A stretch of DNA of 64,000 nucleotides from Mesorhizobium loti (GTDB taxonomy: Bacteria; Pseudomonadota; Alphaproteobacteria; Rhizobiales; Rhizobiaceae). A program made the position numbers and the translations under genes. Positions within the stretch are counted from its first letter, which is position 1; each line of letters opens with the position of its first letter. The stretch is from the NCBI GenBank assembly GCA_002356515.1, contig AP017605.1:5565020-5629019 (forward strand), read 5' to 3'. The notes under the pieces are model-generated. The model saw only the letters and a program-made list of their open reading frames with translations, had not been told where the DNA came from and made no database searches. Below, piece by piece: positions 1-8,941 of the stretch.

Positions 1-282
1 GATACTGGATTTTATCGACTACGGAATAATCCGAAGCTGGCTGGCCGTGAGCCGTCTCGTTTCTGGCCGGCTCATTTGCGGCCGGCCTCCTTCGATCGCC
101 TGCCAACGCGGGGCTTCTGGAACAGCTGACTTCAACCCGCCATGAAAAGGGCCTCAGCCAGGCCAAGGCTGCTGAGGCGCTTCGTCACTGGCAGCGCGAT
201 TGCCTTGGGTGCGCCGGATGGACTCCCCCAAGATTGCCGGTGTGTGGCGTTGCCGCTCACCGCGGGCGAGTGGCACCGAGCC

Positions 283-2637
283 CTACGCGGTCTGCGCTTT
301 TTCCCGAATTGCGCGTGCTGCAGCCACCATGTTCACCAAGGCAGGGCGGACCTCCTCCCACCTGCGCGTTTTGAGACCGCAGTCGGGATTCACCCACAGT
401 TGGCCATCCGACAATCGCTCGCGCGCAATCATGATGAGGTTGGAAATCTCCCCCACTTCCGGGACCCGCGGCGAGTGAATGTCATAGACGCCGGGACCGA
501 TCTCGTTCGGATACTTGAAGGTTCGCAGCGTATCGAGCAGTTCCATCTGCGAGCGCGAGGTTTCAATGGAGATCACATCGGCATCCATTGCAGCAATCGC
601 GTCCACGATGTCGCCGAACTCGGAGTAGCACATATGGGTGTGAATCTGGGTCGCATCGCCAACCGCCGTTGAAGCCAGCCGGAAGCATTCGACGGCCCAG
701 TCGAGATAGGCCTGCCAGTCGGCCTCGCGTAGCGGCAAGCCCTCGCGCAGTGCGGCTTCGTCGATCTGGATCATCTTGGCGCCGGCCTTTTCGAGGTCGC
801 TCACTTCATCGCGAATGGCGAGCGCGACTTGGCGGCAGACGGCTGAGCGCGGAAGGTCGTCTCGGACGAAGGACCAGTTGAGGATCGTCACCGGGCCGGT
901 AAGCATGCCCTTCACCGGCTTTGGCGTCAGCGACTGGGCGTATCGCCACCAGTGTAGTGTCATCGGATTTTGTCGCGACACATCGCCAATGATGATCGGG
1001 GGTCGCACAAAGCGCGAGCCATAGCTCTGCACCCACCCATGCTGCGTGAAGGCAAAGCCGCGGAGCTGCTCGGCGAAATACTGCACCATATCGTTGCGCT
1101 CGAATTCGCCGTGGACCAGCACGTCGAGTCCGATCTCTTCTTGCCAGCGAACGGCGGCTTCTATCTCTTTTTTCAGGAAGGCCTCATAGTCGACGTAACT
1201 CAGCTCGCCCTTGGCATGGGCTGCCCGCGCCTTGCGAACCTCGGCTGTTTGCGGGAAGGAGCCGATCGTCGTGGTGGGGAAGGATGGCAAGCCAAACGTG
1301 TCGCCCTGAAGCTTGGAGCGCACGTCGAATGCGCTCTTCCGGCGCGTCATGGCGACCTTGATGCTGGCGACCCGACCTTCAACGAGCGGATCATGCACCT
1401 TAGCGGATGTCGCGCGAGCGGCGGCAGCCTCAGCCGACGCCTCCAGTTCGGCGGCGACCGCGTCCCGGCCTTCAGCCAGGGCACGGGCGAGCACGACCAG
1501 CTCGTCGGTTTTTTGCGCCGCGAAGGCGAGCCACGATTTCACGTCCGCATCGAGGGCCGTCTCCATGTCCAGGTCGATCGGCACATGCAGCATCGAGCAG
1601 GACGGGGCGATCTCCACGCGGTCCAGCGGCCAGCCGGCGACGATCGGCTTGATGCGGTCAAGTATGGCAGGCAGGTTCGCGCGCCAGACGTTGCGGCCGT
1701 CGATCAGCCCGAGCGAGAGCACAAGGTCCTTCTGCGCAAGCCGGCCGACGGTCTCCAACTGCTCTGGAGCGCGCACGAGATCGACGTGCAGTCCCGCCAC
1801 GGGCAGAGAAATTGCGGTCTCGAGATTGTCTCCCAGCGATCCGAAATAGGTAGCGACCATGATCTTCAACTCCGGTGCTGCTTTTGACAGCCGGCAGTAG
1901 GCGAATTGGAGCGCATCCCGTTCGTTGGGAACCAGATCGACCACGAGCGCCGGCTCATCGATCTGCACCCAATCGGCTCCCGCGAGCTTCAGCCTCCGCA
2001 GGAGCTCCTCGTAGACGGGCAGCAGCCGTGGCAGGAGCGCGATAGGGTTGAAACCTTCCTCAGGTGACTTCGCCAACTTGAGAAAGGTAACCGGTCCAAG
2101 CAGGACCGGGCGCGTGTGGATGCCGAGCGCCTTGGCCTCGAGGAAATGATCGACCGGTTTCGCCGACGAGAGGGCAAAGCTCTGATCGTCGGTAAGTTCC
2201 GGCACAATGTAGTGATAGTTGGTGTCGAACCATTTGGTCATTTCCATCGCGGCAAGGCCATGCCTGTTGGCCGCATGCTCGTCACCGGCATGTCCACAAT
2301 CCGCGGCCTGACCTTGGTTGCCGCGCGCCATTGCGAAATAGGTATCGAGTGGGACCTCGCCGTCAGTCCAGGCGCATCGTGCCGGCACGGCGCCGACCAT
2401 GGTGACGGTGTCGAGCACATGGTCGTAAAGCGAGAAATCGTTGGACGGGATTTTCGACACGCCGCGATCGTGCTGCTCCCTCCAGCTAGCGGCGCGTAGC
2501 GCCTTCGCCGTCGCGAGCAGGTCGGCTGCGGGAGATTTTCCGGACCAGTAGCTTTCAAGCGCGAATTTGAGTTCCCGCCGTCGACCGATACGCGGCACGC
2601 CGAGCGTTGCCACTGGAATTTGTTGAGAGACAGTCAT
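283..2637 (-). CDS. metE: Cobalamin-independent methionine synthase MetE
   Basis: Transfers the methyl group of 5-methyltetrahydropteroyltriglutamate to homocysteine, the last step of methionine synthesis, in the cytosol and without B12. The 784-residue product has the family length and two-barrel layout: the N-terminal half begins TVSQQIPVATLGVPRIG, and the C-terminal catalytic half has FPTTTIGSFPQT, the zinc-ligand stretch IHTHMCYSEF and a late PDCGLKTR. The reading frame extends 18 codons upstream of 2637, but the family N-terminus begins at the ATG at 2637. A cobalamin riboswitch lies directly upstream on the same strand, so expression is expected to fall when B12 is available, the usual arrangement in organisms that also own MetH. 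It looks like a full, intact gene. Confidence 0.97.
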   Translation of the reverse strand: MTVSQQIPVATLGVPRIGRRRELKFALESYWSGKSPAADLLATAKALRAASWREQHDRGVSKIPSNDFSLYDHVLDTVTMVGAVPARCAWTDGEVPLDTYFAMARGNQGQAADCGHAGDEHAANRHGLAAMEMTKWFDTNYHYIVPELTDDQSFALSSAKPVDHFLEAKALGIHTRPVLLGPVTFLKLAKSPEEGFNPIALLPRLLPVYEELLRRLKLAGADWVQIDEPALVVDLVPNERDALQFAYCRLSKAAPELKIMVATYFGSLGDNLETAISLPVAGLHVDLVRAPEQLETVGRLAQKDLVLSLGLIDGRNVWRANLPAILDRIKPIVAGWPLDRVEIAPSCSMLHVPIDLDMETALDADVKSWLAFAAQKTDELVVLARALAEGRDAVAAELEASAEAAAARATSAKVHDPLVEGRVASIKVAMTRRKSAFDVRSKLQGDTFGLPSFPTTTIGSFPQTAEVRKARAAHAKGELSYVDYEAFLKKEIEAAVRWQEEIGLDVLVHGEFERNDMVQYFAEQLRGFAFTQHGWVQSYGSRFVRPPIIIGDVSRQNPMTLHWWRYAQSLTPKPVKGMLTGPVTILNWSFVRDDLPRSAVCRQVALAIRDEVSDLEKAGAKMIQIDEAALREGLPLREADWQAYLDWAVECFRLASTAVGDATQIHTHMCYSEFGDIVDAIAAMDADVISIETSRSQMELLDTLRTFKYPNEIGPGVYDIHSPRVPEVGEISNLIMIARERLSDGQLWVNPDCGLKTRRWEEVRPALVNMVAAARAIREKAQTA

Positions 2638-2744
2638 GCCATACCCCGATGGTTGGGGCGTGGGGACAAGGAACGCGCGAGTAGGCGGCACGAAGTCAGG
2701 CTACCGCGGCCACCGAGACACCCCGCCCGTGGACGTTGTTCGTC

Positions 2745-2915
2745 GTGGCAGGTCTCCTGGCTCGCGGGTCAAAGCCTCTGCCCGTCTTCCCGAGGCCGTT
2801 CGCCTCAGTGACACCAATGGGCTTGGCTCGCCGCTAACAGTTGCGGGGGCAGCGCCGGCATCGCACCGGCTTCCCTCTTAGCTCCGCTACGGCAGTGCCG
2901 CGCGGAGAACCATGA
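2745..2915 (-). promoter_or_regulatory. Cobalamin (AdoCbl) riboswitch upstream of metE
   Basis: Read on the minus strand, the leader shows the B12-element signatures in order: AAGAGGGAA, GGTGCGATGCCGGCGCTGCC, CCCGCAACTGT, CACTG, GGGAAGACGGGCAGAG and the closing GAGCCAGGAGACCTGCC. It ends about 110 bases before the metE start. Known members of this class repress the downstream B12-independent enzyme when adenosylcobalamin binds. The boundaries are approximate. Confidence 0.93.
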
Positions 2916-3039
2916 CATGCGCACAATTACAGCCTCTTCGCTCCTTGTCAATACACATATAACGACATGTTTATGTTATGATGCGAATAGTGCCTTGCGC
3001 TGATCGGTCTCTTTCGCCCAAAGCCGCATACGATGCGGC

Positions 3040-3165
3040 CTCTCATCAGTGCAGGCTCGGAGAGGTTCTTGTCCCTATCGGCGACGCCGGATCAGATCGA
3101 GGTCGCCGGGCTGAAGGGCGTAAAGTCGGGCCAGGTCGTCACGGTCCGCCGGGAATCGCAGTATT
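3040..3165 (-). pseudogene. Fragment resembling the N-terminus of a Tn3-family transposase
   Basis: One minus-strand frame reads RFPADRDDLARLYALQPGDL followed by DLIRRRR and then a stop. This is the pattern of the N-terminal DUF4158 region of Tn3-family TnpA (Asp-rich start, LARxYxLxxxDLxLIxRRR). Only about 30 codons are recognisable. It lies immediately downstream of a P450 fragment, suggesting that a transposon insertion or deletion truncated that gene. The similarity is judged by eye on a short stretch. Confidence 0.4.
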
Positions 3166-3185
3166 TGTACTCCGCTCGGCTTCGC

Positions 3186-3385
3186 TCAGCGTGCTTGCGT
3201 ATTCGCCGAAATCAGCGCGCTAATGACCATGGCCGGAAGCGGAAAGGAGAGGTGGCGCCGCAGGTCGGCGGGCTGGGGCTGGGCCTCCAGCGTCTCGAAC
3301 AACTGCGCGGCGATCGCCTCCACCTGCTGCGCGAGCAGCTTCACCCTGCGGTTGCTGAAGGCTGCGCTACGATCGTGCGTAACCG
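3186..3385 (-). pseudogene. Cytochrome P450 internal fragment
   Basis: About 55 codons on the minus strand read like the helix C-to-E part of a bacterial P450: SAAFSNRRVKLLAQQ, then EAIAAQLFETLEAQ, then ADLRRHLSFPLPAMVIS. Similarity ends abruptly and the frame closes at 3186. There is no heme-binding segment. The sequence differs from the intact P450 just upstream, so it is a second gene. Symbiosis islands often carry the gibberellin operon, which contains several P450s (CYP112, CYP114, CYP117); this could be a stump of one of them, but that assignment is inference. Confidence 0.6.
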
Positions 3386-3467
3386 GTCATGCTCGCCCCC
3401 TCGTTGCGAGACCAGCCACCCCGGCGAACCGAGAATCACCGAATCCGGGGTGAATGCCGCACTCTCT

Positions 3468-4700
3468 CTAAGTGACGGAAGGGCGGAAGCTGACCGGCAG
3501 GCGCTGCGGGCAGCGAATGACGTAAGACGGCATGTAGACGACGTCCTCCGCGGCGATGGTCAGCGCCAGATCCTCCAGCCGCCCGAACAGCGCGGGGAAG
3601 GCGCAGCGCAATTCCAGGCGCGCCAGCGCAGCGCCCAGGCAGGCATGCGGCCCCTCGCCGAATGACAGGTGCGGGTTGTGCCGCCGGGTGAGATCGAACC
3701 TGTCGGCGCCGGGACCGAAGGCCTTTTCGTCCCGGTTCGCCGCATGGAACGCCATCAGGACGGCATCGCCGCGGCGGACCATGCATCCGTCGATCTCCAC
3801 GTCCTGGGTGGCATAGCGGAACGGGAGATTGGCCGCAGAGCTGCCCCAGCGCAGGATCTCCTCGATCGCCTGTGACCACGGAACTTGGCCGCTGCGCACC
3901 AGGTGCAGTTGCTGCGGATGCGTCAGCAATGCCAGCACGCCATTTCCGATGACGCCGGCGGTGGTCACGAAGCCCGCAGAGAGCACCATGAACAGCATGT
4001 CGATCAGCTCGGTGTCGGAAACGAGCTCGCCATTGTCACGCGCGACGATCAGGGCCGAAGCCAGATCATCGCCGAGCTGGCCCCGCTTGAGCGCGATCAG
4101 GCGACGGAAGAACTCCGGGATGCGCTGCCGCGTCTGTCGCACCTCTTCGGCTGTGGCGGAGGTGTTGGCCAGGCTGTAGGTGAGCGCGACGATCTCTTCG
4201 CGCTGTTCGTCCGGCAAACCGAACAGTTCGGCGATCACGTTGGTGGGCAGCGGAGCGGCGAACTCGCACATCAGATCGGCACTGCCGCCGCGCTGCGCTA
4301 TCTCGGCCAGGAGTCGATCGACGCATTGTTCGACCCGTGGCGCCAGCAAGGCGATACGACTGGGCGCGAAGCTGCTGGACAGCAGGCCGCGCAAGCGCCG
4401 GTGATCGGCGCCGTGCGCCGCGGTCATGTTGTCCACTTTGCATATCCCGATCAGCGGATGATCCTCGGGAATCTCGCCGTCCTGCAGCGCCCGCCACTGT
4501 CGCCAGTCCTTGTTGAAACGCTGGTCGGAAAGCATCTGCCTGAGCGTCTGGTGACGGCCTGCCGCCCAGGTCACCACATCGCCTGGCAGCGACACTCGCG
4601 CCATCCCCCCCTGCTGCAGAATCGCAGAAGAAAGACGATCAAGTTGCGTGGGAGCGGCCGGCACACCGATCACGTCGCAATGATCGTTTTCTACGCGCAT
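3468..4700 (-). CDS. Cytochrome P450 monooxygenase
   Basis: A 410-residue soluble class I P450, which would need a ferredoxin and reductase encoded elsewhere. The heme loop HLSFGEGPHACLG places the thiolate Cys near residue 354. The ExxR helix K appears in AIEEILRWGS, and helix I reads SAGFVTTAGVIGNG, where the usual acidic residue before Thr is replaced (V-T-T), a departure that may affect oxygen activation. The start at 4700 is chosen because AAGGAG sits 8 bases upstream; an in-frame ATG 45 bases further out lacks this. The substrate is unknown. Rhizobial symbiosis regions carry several P450s (CYP127 and the gibberellin-operon members); CYP127 is possible but I could not test it. A P450 fragment follows downstream. 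Confidence 0.93.
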   Translation of the reverse strand: MRVENDHCDVIGVPAAPTQLDRLSSAILQQGGMARVSLPGDVVTWAAGRHQTLRQMLSDQRFNKDWRQWRALQDGEIPEDHPLIGICKVDNMTAAHGADHRRLRGLLSSSFAPSRIALLAPRVEQCVDRLLAEIAQRGGSADLMCEFAAPLPTNVIAELFGLPDEQREEIVALTYSLANTSATAEEVRQTRQRIPEFFRRLIALKRGQLGDDLASALIVARDNGELVSDTELIDMLFMVLSAGFVTTAGVIGNGVLALLTHPQQLHLVRSGQVPWSQAIEEILRWGSSAANLPFRYATQDVEIDGCMVRRGDAVLMAFHAANRDEKAFGPGADRFDLTRRHNPHLSFGEGPHACLGAALARLELRCAFPALFGRLEDLALTIAAEDVVYMPSYVIRCPQRLPVSFRPSVT

Positions 4701-4797
4701 GCCAACAACTCCTTTAAGAACCATCGCGGGTCCACTTCTCGGCACGGATGATCCGCGCGCGGACTTCGAAAAGTGCCCCTTTCAGCGTGGTTCGTCC

Positions 4798-5490
4798 TTA
4801 GAAGCGGTAGGTCAGACCTGCGCCTATCAACCAGGGATCGAGCTTGGCCTTGCCTGTGAGCTTGGTGCCGGCGACAGTGACGTCGAAGTCGGGCTCAAGG
4901 AAAAGCTTCTTCACGTCGAAATTGACGCCCCAGTGCTGATCTACCATGTAGTCGAATCCAACCTGCAGCGCGGCGCCGAATGTGTTCTTGACCTTGAGAT
5001 CATCGGCGCTGCCGACTTGCTGATGATAGAAGATCGTATAGTTCACGCCGGCGCCGACATAGGGCTTGAAGGCGCCGAAATCGGTAAAATGATACTGCAA
5101 TGTGAGCGTGGGCGGCAGCAGCCAAACCTTGCCGACCTTGCCCAGCCCGCCGATCGCACCTTGGCCATCGATGTTGGCATAGGTGGTGCCGAGTATGAGT
5201 TCGGCGGCGATGTTGTCCGTGAAGAAATATGAGATATCGAGTTCCGGCGTCACGGTGTCCGAATATGAAAGACCGGAGCCGGGCACCGCATTGACATAGC
5301 CCGAATCCTCGGTGATCACCCCCAACGCACGCAGACGGATCTGCCAGGGGCTTGGCGCTTCCGCGACGCAGGCTTCTGCCTGCGGGACGCTCGCGGCTTG
5401 ATGAACATCTGCCGCGCCGGCCTGTCCCGCAACGATGAGGACGACAGCCGCTGTTACTGCCCGCGCCACCCCAATTCGCGCTCTCGCCAT
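4798..5490 (-). CDS. OmpW-family outer membrane protein
   Basis: Encodes a 230-residue eight-stranded beta-barrel protein of the OmpW family. It has a signal peptide (ARARIGVARAVTAAVVLIVAG, cleavage after AGAA-like sites) and then the family features: WQIRLRALGVITED, a TPELDISYFFTDNIAAEL strand pair, LPPTLTLQYHF, FKPYVGAGVNYT, and a C-terminal aromatic residue (LTYRF) recognised by the barrel assembly machinery. AAGGAGAG precedes the ATG. Family members form narrow hydrophobic channels; no specific substrate can be inferred. It is apparently monocistronic. Confidence 0.93.
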   Translation of the reverse strand: MARARIGVARAVTAAVVLIVAGQAGAADVHQAASVPQAEACVAEAPSPWQIRLRALGVITEDSGYVNAVPGSGLSYSDTVTPELDISYFFTDNIAAELILGTTYANIDGQGAIGGLGKVGKVWLLPPTLTLQYHFTDFGAFKPYVGAGVNYTIFYHQQVGSADDLKVKNTFGAALQVGFDYMVDQHWGVNFDVKKLFLEPDFDVTVAGTKLTGKAKLDPWLIGAGLTYRF

Positions 5491-5615
5491 ACTTTTCTCT
5501 CCTTGATCTTCAGAAGCGACGCACTGCGCCTTGATTGAATCCTGCTCGCATCAATCGAGATTGACGGAGCGCTCATGCGGGAGAGCCCCCGCATATGTCG
5601 TGCCAAATGAGAAGA

Positions 5616-5870
5616 TCATTGCAAAACCACGCGATCATTCTGATAGCGCTGTGTCTCATGTCCGACTTCGTCGAAGATCCGACAATAAGTGCGGCCGTAG
5701 TCGCCGCCGGGTAGCCGAATGCAGTCACCAGTCGCCTCGGTTCTGGGACGGTAACGGGCTGCACATTTCAAAAATCTCGGAGATTTCGCGCACGTATCGC
5801 AGATTGGGACACTGGACACCCAGATCGGCTTGCCCGCGTAGCAGCGGCAGTTGTCTATGGACCCGGCCAT
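5616..5870 (-). CDS. Possible small cysteine-rich protein
   Basis: An 84-codon open frame with seven cysteines and a coherent, high-GC3 codon pattern (CRCYAGKPIWVSSVP, ICDTCAKSPRFLKCAARY, GDCIRLPGGDYGRTYCRIF). It is not recognised as any family. An in-frame TTG lies two codons upstream of the ATG. There is no clear ribosome binding site or signal peptide, so it may be a decayed gene or chance. It is listed because the residue composition is protein-like and it fills an otherwise empty stretch between OmpW and the duplicated region at 6.1 kb. Confidence 0.3.
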   Translation of the reverse strand: MAGSIDNCRCYAGKPIWVSSVPICDTCAKSPRFLKCAARYRPRTEATGDCIRLPGGDYGRTYCRIFDEVGHETQRYQNDRVVLQ

Positions 5871-6138
5871 CTGCAAACGCGATGGTATCGTCCGGAATAT
5901 TATATTGGCGAACTGAACACCACGTCGCGCATACTTGCAGCCGGCGGGGACAAACTCCCATACGGCCTGTAGAGATATCCTTGGGTGCCTACAATGAGCG
6001 AAGTACCACTACCTTCGATTCTCGATACGACCGGCGTGAGCACGGGGCCTGCTTTATGCGGACGCGGCGCCTGGTCCCTCGGCCGGATGGTTCGCTGAGG
6101 CACCGGATAAATCTGCTCTCCCTGCCGGGAAGTCCCAA

Positions 6139-6232
6139 AGAATGGATCCAGATGATTTTGGAAATAAAACGCCAAAGGGCGGGATTTCAAACTTTGTCAT
6201 GAAGGAGGCGCCGCGCACCTGGACAATACAAT
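6139..6232 (+). pseudogene. Truncated duplicate of the start of the gene at 6622
   Basis: The DNA and its translation (DDFGNKTPKGGISNFVMKEA) match the beginning of the 6622-7278 gene (SDLADDKRQGELSSFVMREV) base by base with scattered substitutions. After about 30 codons the match stops and the sequence becomes AT-rich. Together with the repeated leader at 6412-6481 it marks an old tandem duplication of the unit [this gene - porin leader]. Confidence 0.7.
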
Positions 6233-6411
6233 GCGGCAACAGTGAAGCATGTATCGGCGTTAAAAGGCGCCAGTCAAAGTTTGTACCGAATGTACAGTTT
6301 TATGAATGTGCTAACCTTCAATATGCCAAAGTAAAATACGAAGGCTCAAGCGCGATAAACTTTGAATACACAAATTGTCGTCGCGAATAGCGTCGCGTTG
6401 TGAAGAATCCG

Positions 6412-6481
6412 CTGCGATGTGCATCTGTTTCGATCGTGGGGGGGCAAAGAGAGTCGTCCATCGACGTTCTCCCCTTTTTTA
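6412..6481 (+). repeat. Copy 1 of the porin leader element, with terminator-like hairpin
   Basis: Shares GCGATG-GCATCT-TTTCGATCGTGGGG and TCGTCCATCGACGT with 7503-7572, the leader of the porin gene. In this copy the run of seven G pairs with CTCCCC and is followed by TTTTTT, so it could act as an intrinsic terminator. No porin follows it. Confidence 0.7.
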
Positions 6482-6621
6482 TTGTGAGGCACAAGTCGAA
6501 ACCGCAAGACGGCTGCTAGGTCGCGAGCATAGGAAGACGCAACACATCTCCGTCCTCCAAGCTTCATGTCTTCAACGCTCTTTCAGCGGCTTGCTGAGGG
6601 AATGCATCGGGAAAGCCACAC

Positions 6622-7278
6622 ATGTCCGGGTCGAGTGATCTTGCGGATGACAAGCGCCAGGGCGAGCTTTCAAGCTTCGTCATGAGGGAGGTGCAGCGCA
6701 TTCTCGCCCAATGGGATGAGGCGAGGCAGGGTGAAAGGGCGGCTGCTTCGCCTTCGGATTCTGCTCCCGACGATTCCACCGCTGTGGCCGCTGAATTGCT
6801 TGGCAGGCTCGAGGCCGAAGTAGCGCGACGGCTAAACAGTACGGCGATTGAGATCGCTTCGCGACCCCGGCCAGCCGATCATCCGCTCGGACATCCGATT
6901 TTGAAAGATTTTCCGAAAGAAGGCGCCCGGATTGCGGAGTGGGCCGGTCCAGTCGCGGGGTCGACGCATCTCGAGAGACGCTTTGGAATACCGCGGTCAA
7001 CGCTGCATTGGTGGAAGCGGCACAATGATGTGGTTGCCTTTCGCAGAGGCTCCCGCAAGCATGTGTTTCCCCTGGCTCAGTTCATCGACGGCAGGCCTAT
7101 GCCCGGGATCCGGGAGGTCCTTTCCTCGATCTCCGATCCCAGATTGGCTTGGCTGTGGCTGATCAGCCCATCGCCTCTTCTCAAGGGGCGAGTTCCTGTC
7201 GAATTGCTCAGGGAAGGCATGAACATAGAAGCTGTTACGTCGGCCGCCGAGGCTGTTTCTCTGATTAAAACCATCTGA
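6622..7278 (+). CDS. Unknown DNA-binding-like protein with a DUF2384-like C-terminus
   Basis: Encodes 218 residues and is not confidently assigned. Residues 1-50 are polar, the middle contains HLERRFGIPRSTLHWWKRHN and VVAFRRGSRKHVFPLAQF, which look like a helix-turn-helix followed by a small beta motif, and the C-terminus (LAWLWLISPSPLLKGRVPVE, LLREG) resembles the toxin-binding domain of the Xre/MbcA/ParS antitoxins (DUF2384). It could therefore be a regulator or an orphan antitoxin-like protein. No toxin gene (RES domain) lies next to it; a porin follows. A fragment of the same gene lies 480 bases upstream, so the locus has been duplicated. Confidence 0.6.
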   Translation: MSGSSDLADDKRQGELSSFVMREVQRILAQWDEARQGERAAASPSDSAPDDSTAVAAELLGRLEAEVARRLNSTAIEIASRPRPADHPLGHPILKDFPKEGARIAEWAGPVAGSTHLERRFGIPRSTLHWWKRHNDVVAFRRGSRKHVFPLAQFIDGRPMPGIREVLSSISDPRLAWLWLISPSPLLKGRVPVELLREGMNIEAVTSAAEAVSLIKTI

Positions 7279-7297
7279 CGATTCGTTATGCATCGGT

Positions 7298-7333
7298 TGC
7301 TGTTTGCGCACTTCGGTACGCACGCAAACAGCA
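7298..7333. repeat. Inverted repeat after the 6622 gene
   Basis: TGCTGTTTGCG and CGCAAACAGCA form a perfect 11-bp stem around a 14-base loop, 20 bases after the stop codon. No T-tract follows, so it may stabilise the transcript end or bind a protein rather than act as a classic terminator. Short direct repeats of ATTTGTGCA follow at about 7350-7385. Confidence 0.55.
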
Positions 7334-7502
7334 GATGTATCAATTGTGCGATTTGTGCAGATGTATAGTTGTCCAATTTGTGCAAGTAATACTGGCGATT
7401 TAGTGATAAAAATGCAACTGATACTTCGTTATGTGGCTGGCAAACGGAATTTGAACTTGCACTAATTCCCCCGGTGAATAGCGTTCGAGCAGGGAAGGAT
7501 GC

Positions 7503-7572
7503 ATCGCGATGCGCATCTTTTTCGATCGTGGGGACAGGGAGCGGTTCGTCCATCGACGTCCTCGCCCTTTTC
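7503..7572 (+). repeat. Copy 2 of the porin leader element
   Basis: The partner of 6412-6481. It lies within the 5' untranslated region of the porin gene, ending about 24 bases before the start codon. Conservation across the duplicated copies suggests a structured leader or a binding site for a small RNA, which is common for porin mRNAs; that role is inference. Confidence 0.55.
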
Positions 7573-7595
7573 AAATCAATGAATGGAGATCAAAT

Positions 7596-8747
7596 ATGAA
7601 CATCAAGAGCCTTCTTCTCGGCTCAGCTGCGGCCCTGATCGCAGTTTCCGGTGCGCGCGCCGCCGACGCCGTCGTCGTCGCCGAGCCGGAACCGGCTGAA
7701 TACGTCAAGATTTGCGACGTCTACGGCGCTGGCTACTTCTACATCCCCGGCACCGAAACCTGCCTGCGCATCGGCGGCTATGTCCGTTATGATATGAGCG
7801 CCGGCGATGTCGGCAGCTTTGATGGCGCACGTTCGACAGACGTTCTCAACGGCAAGGACCAGGGCACCTGGCACAAGAATGCCCGCTTCTCGCTGAGGAC
7901 CTGGACTGGCCAGGAAACCGAGCTCGGCACGTTGAAGACCTACACCCAGACGAAATTCAACTTCGGCAACTCCGCTTATTACGCTGGGAGTGAAGGCAAT
8001 CCCGCCCACAACAAGGGCGTTACGATGGATTTTGCCTGGATCCAGCTTGGTGGGCTCCGTGTCGGTTTGGATGATTCGGCCTTTGACTCGTTCATCGGCT
8101 ATGCCGGCAATGTCCTCAACGACACCATCGTTCCCTACGGCGATTTCTCGACCAACCTCATCCAGTACAATTTCGATGCCGGCAACGGTTTCTCGGCCGT
8201 GGTCTCGCTCGAAGAAGGTTCGGTGGACGGCAACAATGTTTTCTACGTGGGCACGATCGACAGCTATATTCCGCATGTCGTCGGTGGCGTGAAGTACACG
8301 CAGGGCTGGGGCGCCATCACCGGCGTCGTCGCCTATGACAGCAACTACGAAGAAGTGGTCGGCAAGGTTCGTGCTGACTTCAATGTGACCAGCGAGCTCT
8401 CACTGTTTGCCATGTTCGGCTACGGCACCGACAAGCACTCGCTCGCAGTCGCCAGCGGCCGCGACTTCTACAAGCAGTGGGGCGGTCACTGGGCCTGGTG
8501 GGCCGGCGGCACCTACAAGTTCAATCCCAAGACGTCGTTCAACTTGCAGGTTTCGGGTGACCAGGACAAGAATTACGGCGTGGCGGCAAACGTCGCTTAC
8601 GACGTCGTCCCCGGCCTCACGGTCACCGCGGAAGTTGACTACGATCACTTTGGTCACTTCAACGACGGCACCCCGTTCGGCAACTGGACCGCTGCCGACA
8701 AGAAGAACAGCGTCGGCGGTTTGCTTCGCTTCCAGCGCTCGTTCTGA
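7596..8747 (+). CDS. Alpha-proteobacterial porin (Omp2b/RopA type)
   Basis: Encodes a 383-residue outer-membrane trimeric porin for general diffusion of small solutes. It starts with MNIKSLLLGSAAALIAVSGARAADA, a clear signal peptide, then the family signature VKICDVYGAGYFYIPGTETC-LRIGGYVRYD with the conserved cysteine pair, repeated beta-strand patterns, and ends LLRFQRSF with terminal Phe. The start is placed at 7596 because the signal peptide begins there and GGAGA precedes it, although the frame is open 29 codons upstream. The leader contains an element duplicated upstream at 6412. A hairpin terminator lies 140 bases after the stop. Confidence 0.95.
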   Translation: MNIKSLLLGSAAALIAVSGARAADAVVVAEPEPAEYVKICDVYGAGYFYIPGTETCLRIGGYVRYDMSAGDVGSFDGARSTDVLNGKDQGTWHKNARFSLRTWTGQETELGTLKTYTQTKFNFGNSAYYAGSEGNPAHNKGVTMDFAWIQLGGLRVGLDDSAFDSFIGYAGNVLNDTIVPYGDFSTNLIQYNFDAGNGFSAVVSLEEGSVDGNNVFYVGTIDSYIPHVVGGVKYTQGWGAITGVVAYDSNYEEVVGKVRADFNVTSELSLFAMFGYGTDKHSLAVASGRDFYKQWGGHWAWWAGGTYKFNPKTSFNLQVSGDQDKNYGVAANVAYDVVPGLTVTAEVDYDHFGHFNDGTPFGNWTAADKKNSVGGLLRFQRSF

Positions 8748-8888
8748 GGATTGAAGGACCGGGTCCCGACCTTCGCGGCGGCGACTACGAGCCTTCAATT
8801 TGCGGCTGAACCATTGTGGTGAGGCTTGAAGAGGTTGTCGGCGGATTGCTTGATCACGGACCTCCAATCCGAGCATTTCGTCGATGAG

Positions 8889-8918
8889 AAGGGCGCCCCG
8901 TTCCCGGGCGCCCTTTTT
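8889..8918 (+). terminator. Rho-independent terminator downstream of the porin gene
   Basis: AAGGGCGCC and GGGCGCCCTT form a GC-rich stem around an 8-base loop, ending in TTTTT. Confidence 0.8.
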
Positions 8919-8941
8919 AATGCGTTATCAAGAGTGGCGCG

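Noticed and set aside
970..1887. Long open frame opposite metE
   Set aside because: It is the antisense shadow of a high-GC metE gene and has no protein-like motif.
3033..3665. Plus-strand open frame near the P450 gene
   Set aside because: Arginine-rich and repetitive composition; overlaps the real P450 and fragments on the other strand.
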